A program made the position numbers and the translations under genes. Positions 6,308 through 15,191 of a stretch of 34,574 nt of DNA are shown here, piece after piece. This DNA is from Lachnospiraceae bacterium. Its GTDB lineage: Bacteria; Bacillota; Clostridia; Lachnospirales; Lachnospiraceae. The notes under the pieces were generated by a model. It saw only the letters and a program-made list of their open reading frames with translations. It did not search any database and had not been told where the DNA came from. How positions within the stretch are numbered: position 1 is the first letter of the stretch; every line of letters starts with the position of its first letter. The stretch spans positions 1 through 34,574 of the forward strand of contig JAFXGP010000030.1 of assembly GCA_017521195.1 (NCBI GenBank), in the 5' to 3' direction.

Positions 6308-8713
6308 ATGATGAAAAAAATTGGGAAAATAATTATCATAATAGTAGGGATTTTTTTGATTGTTTCTATAGGAAGTGTTGTGGGAACTTATGTTAGTTTT
6401 TATCAAAGACATATTGGGAGAGGAAGTGAAACAGACAGCGCTACAAAGCAAACCGAAGACCGGGAAGCAGTAAAAGAGGATGCTTATAATGGTACAGGTG
6501 TGCCGGATAATGTGCCACAGGAAGTATTGGATACATATTTAGAATGTTTGAAACCGGCAGATGATGAATATGATTACAGATTTCAAACAGATTATGAATA
6601 TCATGATATGATAAAGTTGACGGAATGTCATGATTCAAAAGGGTATGAAAAGGCATTGGGGTACGCAGATGTTTCCTTGGCAGATATTAAGAACGTGTTG
6701 GATAAGAATGAAAATATTTCGTCCAAATACAAAGATTTTATTTATGAATATGCAAGAAGATTAAGAGAATTATACCCGGAAGTCAATTTAAGTGTCTTAT
6801 ATCATAATTTACATACTTTGAAGGTGAATGAGCTGACACAGGATGAGATTAATGTGGAAACTATATCTACATCCAGTGCAGCCTTCTATAAAAGAACAGA
6901 AAATATGATAGGTGTTGCCGAAAATCTGGATTTATCAAAAGATAGTGATGATTATATCATTTTGGTTCATGAACTTAGTCATGCAGCCAGAGGAATTGAT
7001 CAAAGATTTGAAACCGGAGGCAGCCTAAGGGTTTCCTTCTGGGATAATTATAAAATGGGATATTATGCAGAAGAGGGCATTATTACCAATTTGGCCTATG
7101 AAATTCAGGGATTTGGAGAAAAGGCTGTTTTTTATCCCATGCAGGCAAGTTATTTTAGGATTATTTCAGAGTGTATTGGATATACGGGGGCAGATTATTT
7201 TAATCATGGGGTAAATTATCTGATTGATGAAATGGATAGATTTATGGGAGATGAGCAATATGCGTACAAAATAATTGCAATGATAGATGCTCAGGCAAGT
7301 CTTCGATATACCCCAACCAATGCTGTAGATTTCTATGATTTTCAACCAGTGTATGAGTATCTTGCTAAGATGTATTTTAAGAAGCACATTACCAAGGATA
7401 TGACAAGAGAAGAGCAAGAAGCTGTATTTGATGCCTTTTATGAAGAAATCACCTTCAATTTTGAAAATATGAACCGTAAATATACGATTGATGAGAATAC
7501 CTTCAGACCTACTTTCGAGACATACCTTGCAACAATGAGTAATGATGAAGTTGGTGATTCTGCGTCTTATGAAAATAAAGCAGAATATGTAACTGAAAGC
7601 AGTAAGGAAGTCACAAGTGATAACGAATCCTATGCAAATGAAAAGTATAATGGTTCCGGCGTTCCGGATCAGTTATCACAGAAGGTAATTGACAAATATA
7701 AGAAGGAATTTCTTCCAGCAGATGATGAATATGATTACAAATATGTAGATGATTTTACTTATTCAGATGTGATTGGATTTTATCAGTGCCGGGATGCTAA
7801 GGGGTATTTGAAGTTTTTTGGATATAAAGATGTAACTTTAAAGGATATTCGGAGTGCTTTGGATAAAAATAGTAACATATCAGACAAATATAAAGATTTT
7901 ATTTATGATTACGTATCTAAAATCAAAGCAACTTACCCTAAAGCAAATTTAAGTGTATTGTATGCCAATCTAGATACTCTGATAGTGGATGAAATTTGTG
8001 CAGAAGAATTGGCGAAAGAAACCCTATCGACGATAGGAGATACCAAAGCCTGTTATATAGCTGAGGAAAATCGGATTTGTGTATTAGAGGACATTGATTT
8101 TAAGAAGAATCCGGATGATGAAATTATATTTATGCATGAATTGACTCATGCTGCGAGAAAATATCAGAGAGAAGAGCAAAGAGGAGATGTTAAAGAAAAG
8201 AGAACAACGAATTTTTGCACGTATAATCTGGGAACCTTTGCAGAAGAAGCAATTATTACCAATATGATGTATGAACTTCAGGGATTAAATAAAAAGTCAG
8301 AACATTTTTATACAATGGCATGTAATTATTATCGCATTATCTTAGAATGTATTGATTATTCCGGTGCAGATTATTTTAATCATAATGTATTATACCTGGT
8401 GGATAAGATGGACAAGTTCATGGGAGAAGAGGGCGAAGCTTGGCAAATTGTTGCCAGAATAGACTCTCAGATGAATTTACGATATAATAGTTATATGAGT
8501 GTAGATTTTTATGATTTTCAGCCGGTATATGAATATCTTGCTAAGATGTATTTTAAGAAGCACATTGCTAAGGATATGACAAAAGAAGAACAAGAAGCTG
8601 TATTTGATGCTTTTTATGAAGAAATAACCTTTGGAACGGAAGGTATTACACGAAAATATACAATTGACGAGGATACCTTCAGATCAACCTTTGAAAAATA
8701 TATTTCAAAATAA
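6308..8713 (+). CDS. Membrane-anchored protein with two tandem HExxH metalloprotease-like modules
   Basis: I do not recognise a named family. The 801-residue protein begins with a short basic stretch and one hydrophobic segment (residues 7–31), so it is secreted with a membrane anchor. The rest is two related copies of about 370 residues, joined by a Ser/Glu-rich linker (about 412–445). Each copy begins NGTGVPD or NGSGVPD and contains PADDEYDY. Each has a zincin HExxH (HELSH 221–225, HELTH 610–614) and, about 30 residues later, an AEE motif (254–256, 645–647) that could give the third, gluzincin-type, zinc ligand. Each ends with a nearly identical YDFQPVYEYLAKMYFKKH segment. This suggests an extracellular peptidase. 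GGGAG sits 5 bases before the ATG at 6308; 6311 is also possible. Confidence 0.75.
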   Translation: MMKKIGKIIIIIVGIFLIVSIGSVVGTYVSFYQRHIGRGSETDSATKQTEDREAVKEDAYNGTGVPDNVPQEVLDTYLECLKPADDEYDYRFQTDYEYHDMIKLTECHDSKGYEKALGYADVSLADIKNVLDKNENISSKYKDFIYEYARRLRELYPEVNLSVLYHNLHTLKVNELTQDEINVETISTSSAAFYKRTENMIGVAENLDLSKDSDDYIILVHELSHAARGIDQRFETGGSLRVSFWDNYKMGYYAEEGIITNLAYEIQGFGEKAVFYPMQASYFRIISECIGYTGADYFNHGVNYLIDEMDRFMGDEQYAYKIIAMIDAQASLRYTPTNAVDFYDFQPVYEYLAKMYFKKHITKDMTREEQEAVFDAFYEEITFNFENMNRKYTIDENTFRPTFETYLATMSNDEVGDSASYENKAEYVTESSKEVTSDNESYANEKYNGSGVPDQLSQKVIDKYKKEFLPADDEYDYKYVDDFTYSDVIGFYQCRDAKGYLKFFGYKDVTLKDIRSALDKNSNISDKYKDFIYDYVSKIKATYPKANLSVLYANLDTLIVDEICAEELAKETLSTIGDTKACYIAEENRICVLEDIDFKKNPDDEIIFMHELTHAARKYQREEQRGDVKEKRTTNFCTYNLGTFAEEAIITNMMYELQGLNKKSEHFYTMACNYYRIILECIDYSGADYFNHNVLYLVDKMDKFMGEEGEAWQIVARIDSQMNLRYNSYMSVDFYDFQPVYEYLAKMYFKKHIAKDMTKEEQEAVFDAFYEEITFGTEGITRKYTIDEDTFRSTFEKYISK

Positions 8714-8727
8714 GGATAGGTGAGAAC

Positions 8728-9681
8728 ATGAAAAAGAAAGTTGTAGTTTTAGGTGGTGGAACAGGCTCTTCAACCCTTCTTCGAGGTTTAAAAGAATTTC
8801 CTATTGATTTGACGGCCATTGTATCTGTTTGTGATGATGGAAACAGTACCGGGGTTTTAAGGGAAGAATTTAATATCCCGGCAGTGGGAGATATCCGGCG
8901 GGTATTGGTAGCTTTATCCGAGACAGAACCCTTGGTTATGGAGTTGTTTAATTATCGTTTTCAAACCAAAAGCGACTTGGATGGGCATACTGTGGGGAAT
9001 TTGCTTTTGACAGCATCTTCTGAAATTACGGGAAATCTGTCCGATGGAATTGAAGCTTTGAGTAAGATTTTTAATTTAAAGGGAAAAGTTGTACCATTGA
9101 CAGAAGAAAATGTGGTTTTAATGGGGGAAATGGGAGACGGTTCCATTGTTGAAGGAGAGCATCGAATTACACAGTACAAAAGCAATATAAAACGTGTTTT
9201 TTATAAGGAGAAACCCCAGCCTACCAGGGAAGCCATCCATGCAATTAAGTCGGCAGATTTAATTATTTTAAGTATGGGAAGCGTATTTACCAGTATTATT
9301 CCAAACCTGATTTGCGAGGAAATTATTGAAGCCATAGATAATAGTAAAGGGAAAATTATGTATGTCTGTAATATGGTAACACAACCGGGAGAAACGGATG
9401 AGTTTAAGGTGTCGGATCATGTCAGACTGCTAAATCAATATTTAGGAAAACGAAAAATTAATGTTGTTGTTGCCAATAATGGGAAAATTGATGAGGAGAT
9501 GGCGAAAAGATACGAATCTTTGGAGCAAAAGGATCCGGTGGAATTGGACCGCAAAGAAACTAAATCGATGGTAGAAAAGATTATTGCAGACGATTATGTT
9601 ATTGTTAATAATAATCTTCTCAGACATAATGTGCTTAAACTGGGACTTCATATATTTGGGTATTTGCTGGAACAGAAATAA
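8728..9681 (+). CDS. yvcK: YvcK/GtfA-type gluconeogenesis factor (CofD-like fold)
   Basis: This 317-residue protein matches the YvcK family, a nucleotide-sugar-binding cytoplasmic protein needed for growth on gluconeogenic carbon sources and for cell-wall homeostasis in Firmicutes. It has the glycine-rich N-terminal loop LGGGTGSSTLLRGL, then VCDDGNSTGVLREE and the GDIRRVL motif. In many Firmicutes yvcK stands between rapZ and whiA, but neither neighbour is present here. It starts 15 bases after the metalloprotease-like gene with TAGGTGAG as ribosome binding site, and may be transcribed with it. Confidence 0.92.
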   Translation: MKKKVVVLGGGTGSSTLLRGLKEFPIDLTAIVSVCDDGNSTGVLREEFNIPAVGDIRRVLVALSETEPLVMELFNYRFQTKSDLDGHTVGNLLLTASSEITGNLSDGIEALSKIFNLKGKVVPLTEENVVLMGEMGDGSIVEGEHRITQYKSNIKRVFYKEKPQPTREAIHAIKSADLIILSMGSVFTSIIPNLICEEIIEAIDNSKGKIMYVCNMVTQPGETDEFKVSDHVRLLNQYLGKRKINVVVANNGKIDEEMAKRYESLEQKDPVELDRKETKSMVEKIIADDYVIVNNNLLRHNVLKLGLHIFGYLLEQK

Positions 9682-9731
9682 AAAAGTAGGAATCCGGATA
9701 GAATTATAGGTATATATATGGAAAAGTTAAT

Positions 9732-9771
9732 AATACTGCGATATTAAAACAAGATTTAATATCGCAGTATT
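9732..9771. terminator. Long perfect hairpin between convergent genes
   Basis: A perfect 17-bp stem (9732–9748 with 9755–9771) and a 6-base loop separate yvcK from the convergent MATE gene. The T-run is weak on both sides, but position and strength suggest a bidirectional terminator. Confidence 0.65.
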
Positions 9772-9791
9772 CATTTGGATAACACGCGTTT

Positions 9792-11165
9792 TTATAAATT
9801 TCTCTTTTTTAAAATCTTATTAAATTGTGTAAAGAAGGCAATACCGGTTACCGTAGCAGCCAGGATATCACTGATAGGTTCGGCCAAGAAGACTGCAAAT
9901 ACTTTGTTTTCGAAGAACATAGGTAAAGTAAAAATAAGTGGTATCAGTAAAACAATCTTACGCAGGCAGGCAAGGAACAGACTGATTTTGGCCTGGCCCA
10001 GAGCCATAAAACTTTGCTGACAAGAAATCTGACAACCAAAAGCAAAGATCCCTGCCATATAGATTCGCAGTGCCCAGGAAGCATATTCCACCAAAGCTGT
10101 ATCCGCTGTAAAAATCCCTGCAAATATATTGGGAATTAACATGGACAGAATCCAGAAAAGTGTGGCATATCCAAGACAGATGCAAAACTCAAGAGCAAAT
10201 GTCTTTTTCACACGGTCTTTATTGCCTGCACCATAGTTAAAACTAATGATAGGTTGTCCGCCCTGACAAAAACCTTGAAGAGGCATAGTGGCAAGTTGGC
10301 ATACACTGGTGATAATGGTCATGGCTCCTACTGCGATATCACCGCCGTAGCGAGCAAGACTGGAAGTAAAGCTGATGGACAGAAGGCTTTCTGTGGACAA
10401 CATTACAAAGGTGGATACACCAAGGGCTAAACAAGGTTTGAAAATAGCCGCTTCTAATTTCATGTTTTCTTTCTTTAATCGAAGAATTGTCTGTTTGCCG
10501 GTGAGGAAACGAAGAATCCATATAGCGCCTACTGCCTGACTGATTATGGTAGCCAGGGCGGCACCTTTTACGCCCATTCCGAAAACAAAAATAAAAATAG
10601 GATCTAAGATAATATTAATCACAGCCCCGATGATGGTGGTCAGCATACTGATTTTGGCAAATCCTTGTGTGGTGATAAAGGGATTCATTCCCATAACAAT
10701 CAGGACAAAGATACTTCCTAAAATGTAGATTTTTGCATAATCAACTGCATAAGGAAGAGTTACTTCACTGGCACCAAACAAACGAAGCAATGATGGTGCA
10801 AAGATATAGAAAATCGCAGTCAATGCTACTGCGAATATTAGTAACAAAGAAAAGCAGTTTGCTATAATTTTTTCTGCCCGGTTAATATCTTTTTGTCCCA
10901 TGGCAATAGAAGCCAGTGGTGCACCACCGGAGCCTGCCATCATAGCAAAAGCATTAATAAGCATTAAAATAGGCACAAACAGCCCAACACCGGTAAGAGC
11001 GGACGCGCCTACTTCCGGTATGTGACCAATGTAGATTCTATCTACGATATTATATAATAGGTTGATTATTTGAGCCACCACAGCGGGGATTGCAAGTCCG
11101 GCAAATAATTTGGGAATACTTCCGGTAGCCATAAGGTGGGCTCTGTCATTTTGCATGGTTGACAT
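9792..11165 (-). CDS. MATE family efflux transporter
   Basis: This 457-residue integral membrane protein has the 12-helix MATE pattern. The N-terminal half includes IPAVVAQIINLLYNIVDRIYIG, with the second helix and loop typical of the family, and the second half repeats the fold. It probably exports drugs or metabolites in exchange for Na+ or H+; the substrate cannot be read from sequence. The start at 11165 is preceded by GGAG at 7 bases. An upstream in-frame extension to 11219 runs into the predicted transcription start and is rejected. Confidence 0.93.
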   Translation of the reverse strand: MSTMQNDRAHLMATGSIPKLFAGLAIPAVVAQIINLLYNIVDRIYIGHIPEVGASALTGVGLFVPILMLINAFAMMAGSGGAPLASIAMGQKDINRAEKIIANCFSLLLIFAVALTAIFYIFAPSLLRLFGASEVTLPYAVDYAKIYILGSIFVLIVMGMNPFITTQGFAKISMLTTIIGAVINIILDPIFIFVFGMGVKGAALATIISQAVGAIWILRFLTGKQTILRLKKENMKLEAAIFKPCLALGVSTFVMLSTESLLSISFTSSLARYGGDIAVGAMTIITSVCQLATMPLQGFCQGGQPIISFNYGAGNKDRVKKTFALEFCICLGYATLFWILSMLIPNIFAGIFTADTALVEYASWALRIYMAGIFAFGCQISCQQSFMALGQAKISLFLACLRKIVLLIPLIFTLPMFFENKVFAVFLAEPISDILAATVTGIAFFTQFNKILKKRNL

Positions 11166-11224
11166 AATTAAACTCCAATCTGTTGTCTGTTTGAATACGC
11201 AATAATATCGCAATAACAAGTTTT

Positions 11225-11253
11225 ATTATAAAAAGTTACAGATAAAAATGAAA
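11225..11253 (-). promoter_or_regulatory. Probable promoter of the MATE gene
   Basis: On the minus strand TTTCAT, a 17-base spacer and a consensus TATAAT (11230–11225) give a start near 11217. A direct repeat of ATTGCGATATT and ATTGCG follows in the leader and might be an operator. Confidence 0.5.
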
Positions 11254-11404
11254 GTAGTTTAGAAAAATTTAATACTCTTTAAAAAAAGAAAGAACCGTGA
11301 TAGAATCTAGAGAAATATTTGGCACATGAAAAGTGCATGATGAAATGAAAGATAAAAGTAAATTCCGGATAAGAACAGTTGGTAAGTAAAAAGGACAGAA
11401 AATT

Positions 11405-12607
11405 ATGACAGAAAAAAAGAAAAAAACGGCATTTGATGCCAGTGTGGGTTCATTTGTTGCAGCTACCATAATGATTTATGTTATGATGGTATTGACATAT
11501 GTTTTAACATTTATAGTTCCCGGAGGAGGAATTCCTTTTTGGAAATGGGCACTTTCTCCTATCTTAGTGTTGTTTGGAGAAGATAGAACCTCATTGATTG
11601 CGATTATTGCCTTATTGGTGATTTTAGGCGGTACATTTAACTGTCTTGACAAATTTGGTGTATTGAAATTCTTATTGGATAAAATAACGGAAAAGTTTGG
11701 AAAAAACAGAAAAATGCTTTTGGTAGTAATTCCGTTGTTTTTCATGATATTAGGCTCTGTGGCGGGAACCTATGAAGAATGTGTTCCGCTGGTGCCGGTG
11801 GTAGTGGCGTTGGCCATTCGTCTTGGATGGGATGCTTTGACCGGCTTGGGAATGAGTATTTTGGCAGCAGGGTGTGGATTTGCAGCAGGAATATGTAATC
11901 CTTTTACCATAGGAGTTGCTCAAGGAATCGTGAATTTACCCATGTTTTCGGGAATATGGCTTCGTATAGTAAATTTTGGCTTGATTTATGCTCTCTTGGT
12001 TTTCTTTTTACAAATGTATTCGAAAAAGATTGAGAAACCCGTGGAATATGTTATGACAGATAAAGAAGAGCTCAACCCGATAGTTGCAAAAACAGATTAT
12101 TATTTGGACAGTAAGTGGAAAAAAATGATAATAACTTTCAGAAATGGAGTAGTTGGTGTACTTCCGGGAGTGCTTCTGATATTAATGGCGAATTCTATAC
12201 GTTTTACACTGATGGAAGGAAATATATTGGATACAATTTTAGGGAAAGCTGTGGAAGTGGCAGGCGTTCTTCCCCGATGGAGTGTTATTTTATTTATATA
12301 TGGATTAACTTTATTTATGAATTTTTTTATACCATCAGGTTCAGCAAAAGCAATTTTGTTAATGCCTCTAATTGTACCGATTGCGCAGGTGTTTGATATT
12401 TCGGCCCAGCTTTGTATTGTTGCATTTGCTTTTGGAGATGGTTTTTCTAATGTGTTTTATCCAACCAATCCGGTACTCTTGATTTCTTTGGGACTTGCTA
12501 ATGTAAGTTACGGGAAATGGGCAAAATGGAGCATGAAATTTCAATTAGCCAATCTGATATTGACTATGGTCATTTTATTAGTGGGACTTGCTATAGGGTA
12601 TCATTAA
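11405..12607 (+). CDS. YfcC/DcuC-type carboxylate or amino-acid carrier
   Basis: This 400-residue protein has about ten hydrophobic segments and resembles the YfcC/DcuC (C4-dicarboxylate anaerobic carrier-like) family. The N-terminal TYVLTFIVPGGG, the GTFNCLDKFGVL stretch and the central GSVAGTYEECVPLVP segment are family-like. So are a C-terminal FIPSGSAKAILLMPL and FGDGFSNVFYPTNPVLL. It is shorter than many YfcC proteins (about 470–500) but both halves are present. Substrate unknown; dicarboxylates, peptides or basic amino acids are possible. It is divergent from the MATE gene and may have its own promoter in the 240-base gap. Confidence 0.82.
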   Translation: MTEKKKKTAFDASVGSFVAATIMIYVMMVLTYVLTFIVPGGGIPFWKWALSPILVLFGEDRTSLIAIIALLVILGGTFNCLDKFGVLKFLLDKITEKFGKNRKMLLVVIPLFFMILGSVAGTYEECVPLVPVVVALAIRLGWDALTGLGMSILAAGCGFAAGICNPFTIGVAQGIVNLPMFSGIWLRIVNFGLIYALLVFFLQMYSKKIEKPVEYVMTDKEELNPIVAKTDYYLDSKWKKMIITFRNGVVGVLPGVLLILMANSIRFTLMEGNILDTILGKAVEVAGVLPRWSVILFIYGLTLFMNFFIPSGSAKAILLMPLIVPIAQVFDISAQLCIVAFAFGDGFSNVFYPTNPVLLISLGLANVSYGKWAKWSMKFQLANLILTMVILLVGLAIGYH

Positions 12608-12664
12608 TATATTTATGCAGTAGATAAAGGTCATTGAAAAATAAAAAGATTTGGAAGTTTAAGG

Positions 12665-12708
12665 TTGACTTTCCTCCAAGGCTGTGCTAAATTAAATGAT
12701 GTTAGCAC
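12665..12708 (+). promoter_or_regulatory. Promoter with overlapping palindrome for the amino-acid ABC operon
   Basis: TTGACT (12665–12670), a 17-base spacer and TAAATT (12688–12693) form a strong promoter. An inverted repeat GTGCTAA-N11-TTAGCAC (12684–12690 and 12702–12708) covers the -10 region and the expected start site, as an operator would. It could also form a 5' RNA hairpin. Confidence 0.65.
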
Positions 12709-12755
12709 TTTACCGTGGTAGAGCGAGAAAAACTAAAGTGCAGGAGGAGATAATT

Positions 12756-13613
12756 ATGAAAAAATTATTAGCATTATTATTGACAGGATGTATGCTTGCA
12801 GCAACTGTAGTAGGATGCGGGGCAAAAGAAGAAACTGCAGCAACAGATACACCTGCGGTAGAAGAAACAGCAGATGTTGAAGCAGAAGAAAACACAGAAA
12901 CAGCAAGCGACCTTGCTTATGTAAAAGACAAAGGTGTTTTAGTTGTAGGTATTACAGATTTCGCACCAATGGATTACAAAAATGAAGCAGGCGAGTGGAT
13001 TGGTTTTGATGCAGATATGGCAAAAGGTTTTGCTGAAAAACTTGGTGTTGAAGTTGAGTTTGTAGAAATTGATTGGGATAACAAAATTTTAGAACTTGAT
13101 GGCAAAACAGTAGACTGTATCTGGAATGGTATGACATTAACTGATGAAGTAAAAGCAGCTATGGAATGTTCTAATCCTTACTGTAACAATGCACAGATTG
13201 TTATTGTACCGGCAGATAAAGCTGCTGATTATCAGACAGTGGAAAGTCTTGAGGGTCTTGCATTTGCTGTAGAAGCAGGAAGTGCAGGAGAAGCAGAAGT
13301 TACAGCACTCGGTTTAGAGTGTACACCTGTAAAAGCACAGTCTGATGCACTTATGGAAGTTGCAGCAGGAACATCTGATGCAGCGGTTATAGACTCTCTT
13401 ATGGCAGCAGCTATGGTGGGAGAAGGCACAGGATATGCTGATTTAACTTACACAGTAGGTCTTAACAGTGAAGAATATGGTGTTGGTTTCCGCAAAGGAT
13501 CTGATTTAGCAGCTGAATTAAATGCATACTTTGTAGAAGCTTATGCGGCAGGAACTATGCAGGAATGTGCAGCAACATATGGTGTTGATGCGGCACTTGT
13601 AGAACAGAAATAA
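12756..13613 (+). CDS. Amino-acid ABC transporter substrate-binding lipoprotein
   Basis: This 285-residue secreted lipoprotein captures a polar amino acid for an ABC importer. The signal peptide MKKLLALLLTGCMLAATVVGC ends in a lipobox with the lipidated Cys at residue 21. An acidic linker follows, and then a type II periplasmic-binding fold (SBP_bac_3) with VGITDFAPMDYKNEAG and IGFDADMAKGFAEKLG. The start at 12756 is fixed by AGGAGG about 8 bases upstream. An in-frame ATG at 12696 falls within the promoter/operator. The permease and ATPase genes follow. The binding protein is separated from them by a terminator that probably lets part of the transcription through. Confidence 0.95.
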   Translation: MKKLLALLLTGCMLAATVVGCGAKEETAATDTPAVEETADVEAEENTETASDLAYVKDKGVLVVGITDFAPMDYKNEAGEWIGFDADMAKGFAEKLGVEVEFVEIDWDNKILELDGKTVDCIWNGMTLTDEVKAAMECSNPYCNNAQIVIVPADKAADYQTVESLEGLAFAVEAGSAGEAEVTALGLECTPVKAQSDALMEVAAGTSDAAVIDSLMAAAMVGEGTGYADLTYTVGLNSEEYGVGFRKGSDLAAELNAYFVEAYAAGTMQECAATYGVDAALVEQK

Positions 13614-13627
13614 TTAAAGAACTACAT

Positions 13628-13655
13628 AAAGGGCGGGGAAGACTCGCCCTTTTTT
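13628..13655 (+). terminator. Intra-operon terminator after the binding-protein gene
   Basis: An 8-bp stem AAAGGGCG / CGCCCTTT (13628–13635, 13645–13652) runs into a T-run. Its place between the binding protein and the permease suggests partial termination, giving more binding protein than membrane components. Confidence 0.85.
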
Positions 13656-13674
13656 ATGTACAGGGGAGTTAATC

Positions 13675-14361
13675 ATGGAATTGATATTGGAGCAGATGCC
13701 TATAGTATTACCGGCATTGAATGCAGGTTTTATACAGACATTAAAGCTTTTTATAGTAACATTAGTAGGAGCATTGCCGTTAGGTCTGATTATTGCATTT
13801 GGCGCAATGTCCAAATTTAAACCATTAAGTTTATTCACAAAATTAATTATCTGGATTATCCGAGGAACACCTCTTATGATTCAGCTTCTGATTATTTACT
13901 ATTTCCCGGGATTAGTTCTGGATAATCCAATTTGGGGGAGTGGGGAAAAAGGTCGTTTTTTGGCTGCATCAGTAGCATTCATATTTAATTACGCATGTTA
14001 TTTTGCTGAAATATACCGTGGAGGAATCCAGAGTGTGCCGGTAGGACAGGAAGAAGCCGGCCTTGTGCTTGGTATGACCAAGAGCCAGATCTTTTTTAAG
14101 GTTAAACTGCTTCAGATGGTAAAAAGAATTGTACCTCCGGTATCCAATGAAATTATAACTTTGGTAAAGGACACTTCCCTTTCCCGTATTATTGCTCTGC
14201 AAGAAGTTATTTGGGCAGGTCAGGCATTTATGAAAGGTACACAGGGAATTTCAGGAGCCATTTGGCCATTGTTCTTTACAGCAATTTATTATTTGATTTT
14301 CAGTGGTATTTTGACAGTTCTCTTAGGAAAACTGGAACGCAAATTGGATTATTTTAGATAG
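13675..14361 (+). CDS. Amino-acid ABC transporter permease
   Basis: This 228-residue inner-membrane permease is of the HisM/GlnP type, with about five hydrophobic segments. The EAA-type coupling loop that docks onto the ATPase is visible around EEAGLVLGMTKSQIFFKVKL. IRGTPLMIQLLIIYY near the N-terminal third is also characteristic. A ribosome binding site GGGGAG lies 8 bases before the ATG. The gene is 11 bases upstream of its ATPase. Confidence 0.95.
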   Translation: MELILEQMPIVLPALNAGFIQTLKLFIVTLVGALPLGLIIAFGAMSKFKPLSLFTKLIIWIIRGTPLMIQLLIIYYFPGLVLDNPIWGSGEKGRFLAASVAFIFNYACYFAEIYRGGIQSVPVGQEEAGLVLGMTKSQIFFKVKLLQMVKRIVPPVSNEIITLVKDTSLSRIIALQEVIWAGQAFMKGTQGISGAIWPLFFTAIYYLIFSGILTVLLGKLERKLDYFR

Positions 14362-14372
14362 GGGGAAAGAAA

Positions 14373-15161
14373 ATGTCTGCATTATTACAGGTAGAACATA
14401 TTGAAAAGTCCTTTGGTGAAACAAAGGTATTGAAGGATGTCAGCTTTTCCTTAAAAGAAGGGGAGGTAGTATCTATTATCGGTTCCTCCGGAAGTGGTAA
14501 GACTACATTGCTTCGTTGCTTGAATTTTCTGGAAACGCCGGACGAAGGCGTGATTAAAGTGGCTGACGAAGTACTTCTTGATATGAAAGATCCTTCTACT
14601 TTAAAGGAATCTGAGATCCGTAAGAAACGTCTTCGTTTTGGACTGGTATTCCAGAGTTTTAATCTTTTTCCTCAATATACAGCTTTGGAAAATGTAATGT
14701 TAGCAAAGGAATTATTGGCGAAAGAACAGCCGGATTATAAATCAAGAAGAAAAGAAATTCATGAAGAAATCAAAGCCCAGGCCGAAAAACTGTTGAAACA
14801 GATGGGACTGGGAGAGAGAATGAATAATTATCCACATCAGCTTTCCGGTGGACAGTGCCAGCGAGTTGCTATTGCAAGAGCTTTGGCTTTAAAACCGGAT
14901 ATTTTATGTTTTGACGAGCCAACATCGGCATTGGATCCGGAACTTACAGGAGAAGTTCTTCGTGTTATTAAAGAGTTGGCAGACCAGCATACAACTATGA
15001 TTATTGTAACCCATGAAATGGCATTTGCCCGTGATGTGGCAAATAAAGTAATTTTTATGGATGACGGAGTGATTGTAGAACAGGGAGATCCCAAAGAAGT
15101 CTTTGGTAATCCTAAGGAAGAGAGAACAAAACAGTTTTTATCAAGATATAAACAGGGATAA
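14373..15161 (+). CDS. Amino-acid ABC transporter ATP-binding protein
   Basis: This 262-residue ATPase drives the polar amino-acid importer encoded just upstream. It has the Walker A motif GSSGSGKTT at residues 37–45, the ABC signature LSGGQCQRVAIARAL at about residue 154, and the Walker B/D-loop CFDEPTSALDPE. The H-loop follows in IIVTHEMAFARDVA. It is about 20 residues longer than GlnQ, with a small insertion (LLAKEQPDYKSRRKE) in the helical subdomain. It belongs to the PAAT (HAA-type) ATPases. Confidence 0.95.
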   Translation: MSALLQVEHIEKSFGETKVLKDVSFSLKEGEVVSIIGSSGSGKTTLLRCLNFLETPDEGVIKVADEVLLDMKDPSTLKESEIRKKRLRFGLVFQSFNLFPQYTALENVMLAKELLAKEQPDYKSRRKEIHEEIKAQAEKLLKQMGLGERMNNYPHQLSGGQCQRVAIARALALKPDILCFDEPTSALDPELTGEVLRVIKELADQHTTMIIVTHEMAFARDVANKVIFMDDGVIVEQGDPKEVFGNPKEERTKQFLSRYKQG

Positions 15162-15191
15162 TGGAAAGTATGGGTGTAGGAGAAAAAGCAA

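Noticed and set aside
12684-12708. CIRCE heat-shock operator
   Set aside because: The arms GTGCTAA...TTAGCAC have the reverse order and different length compared with the CIRCE inverted repeat.
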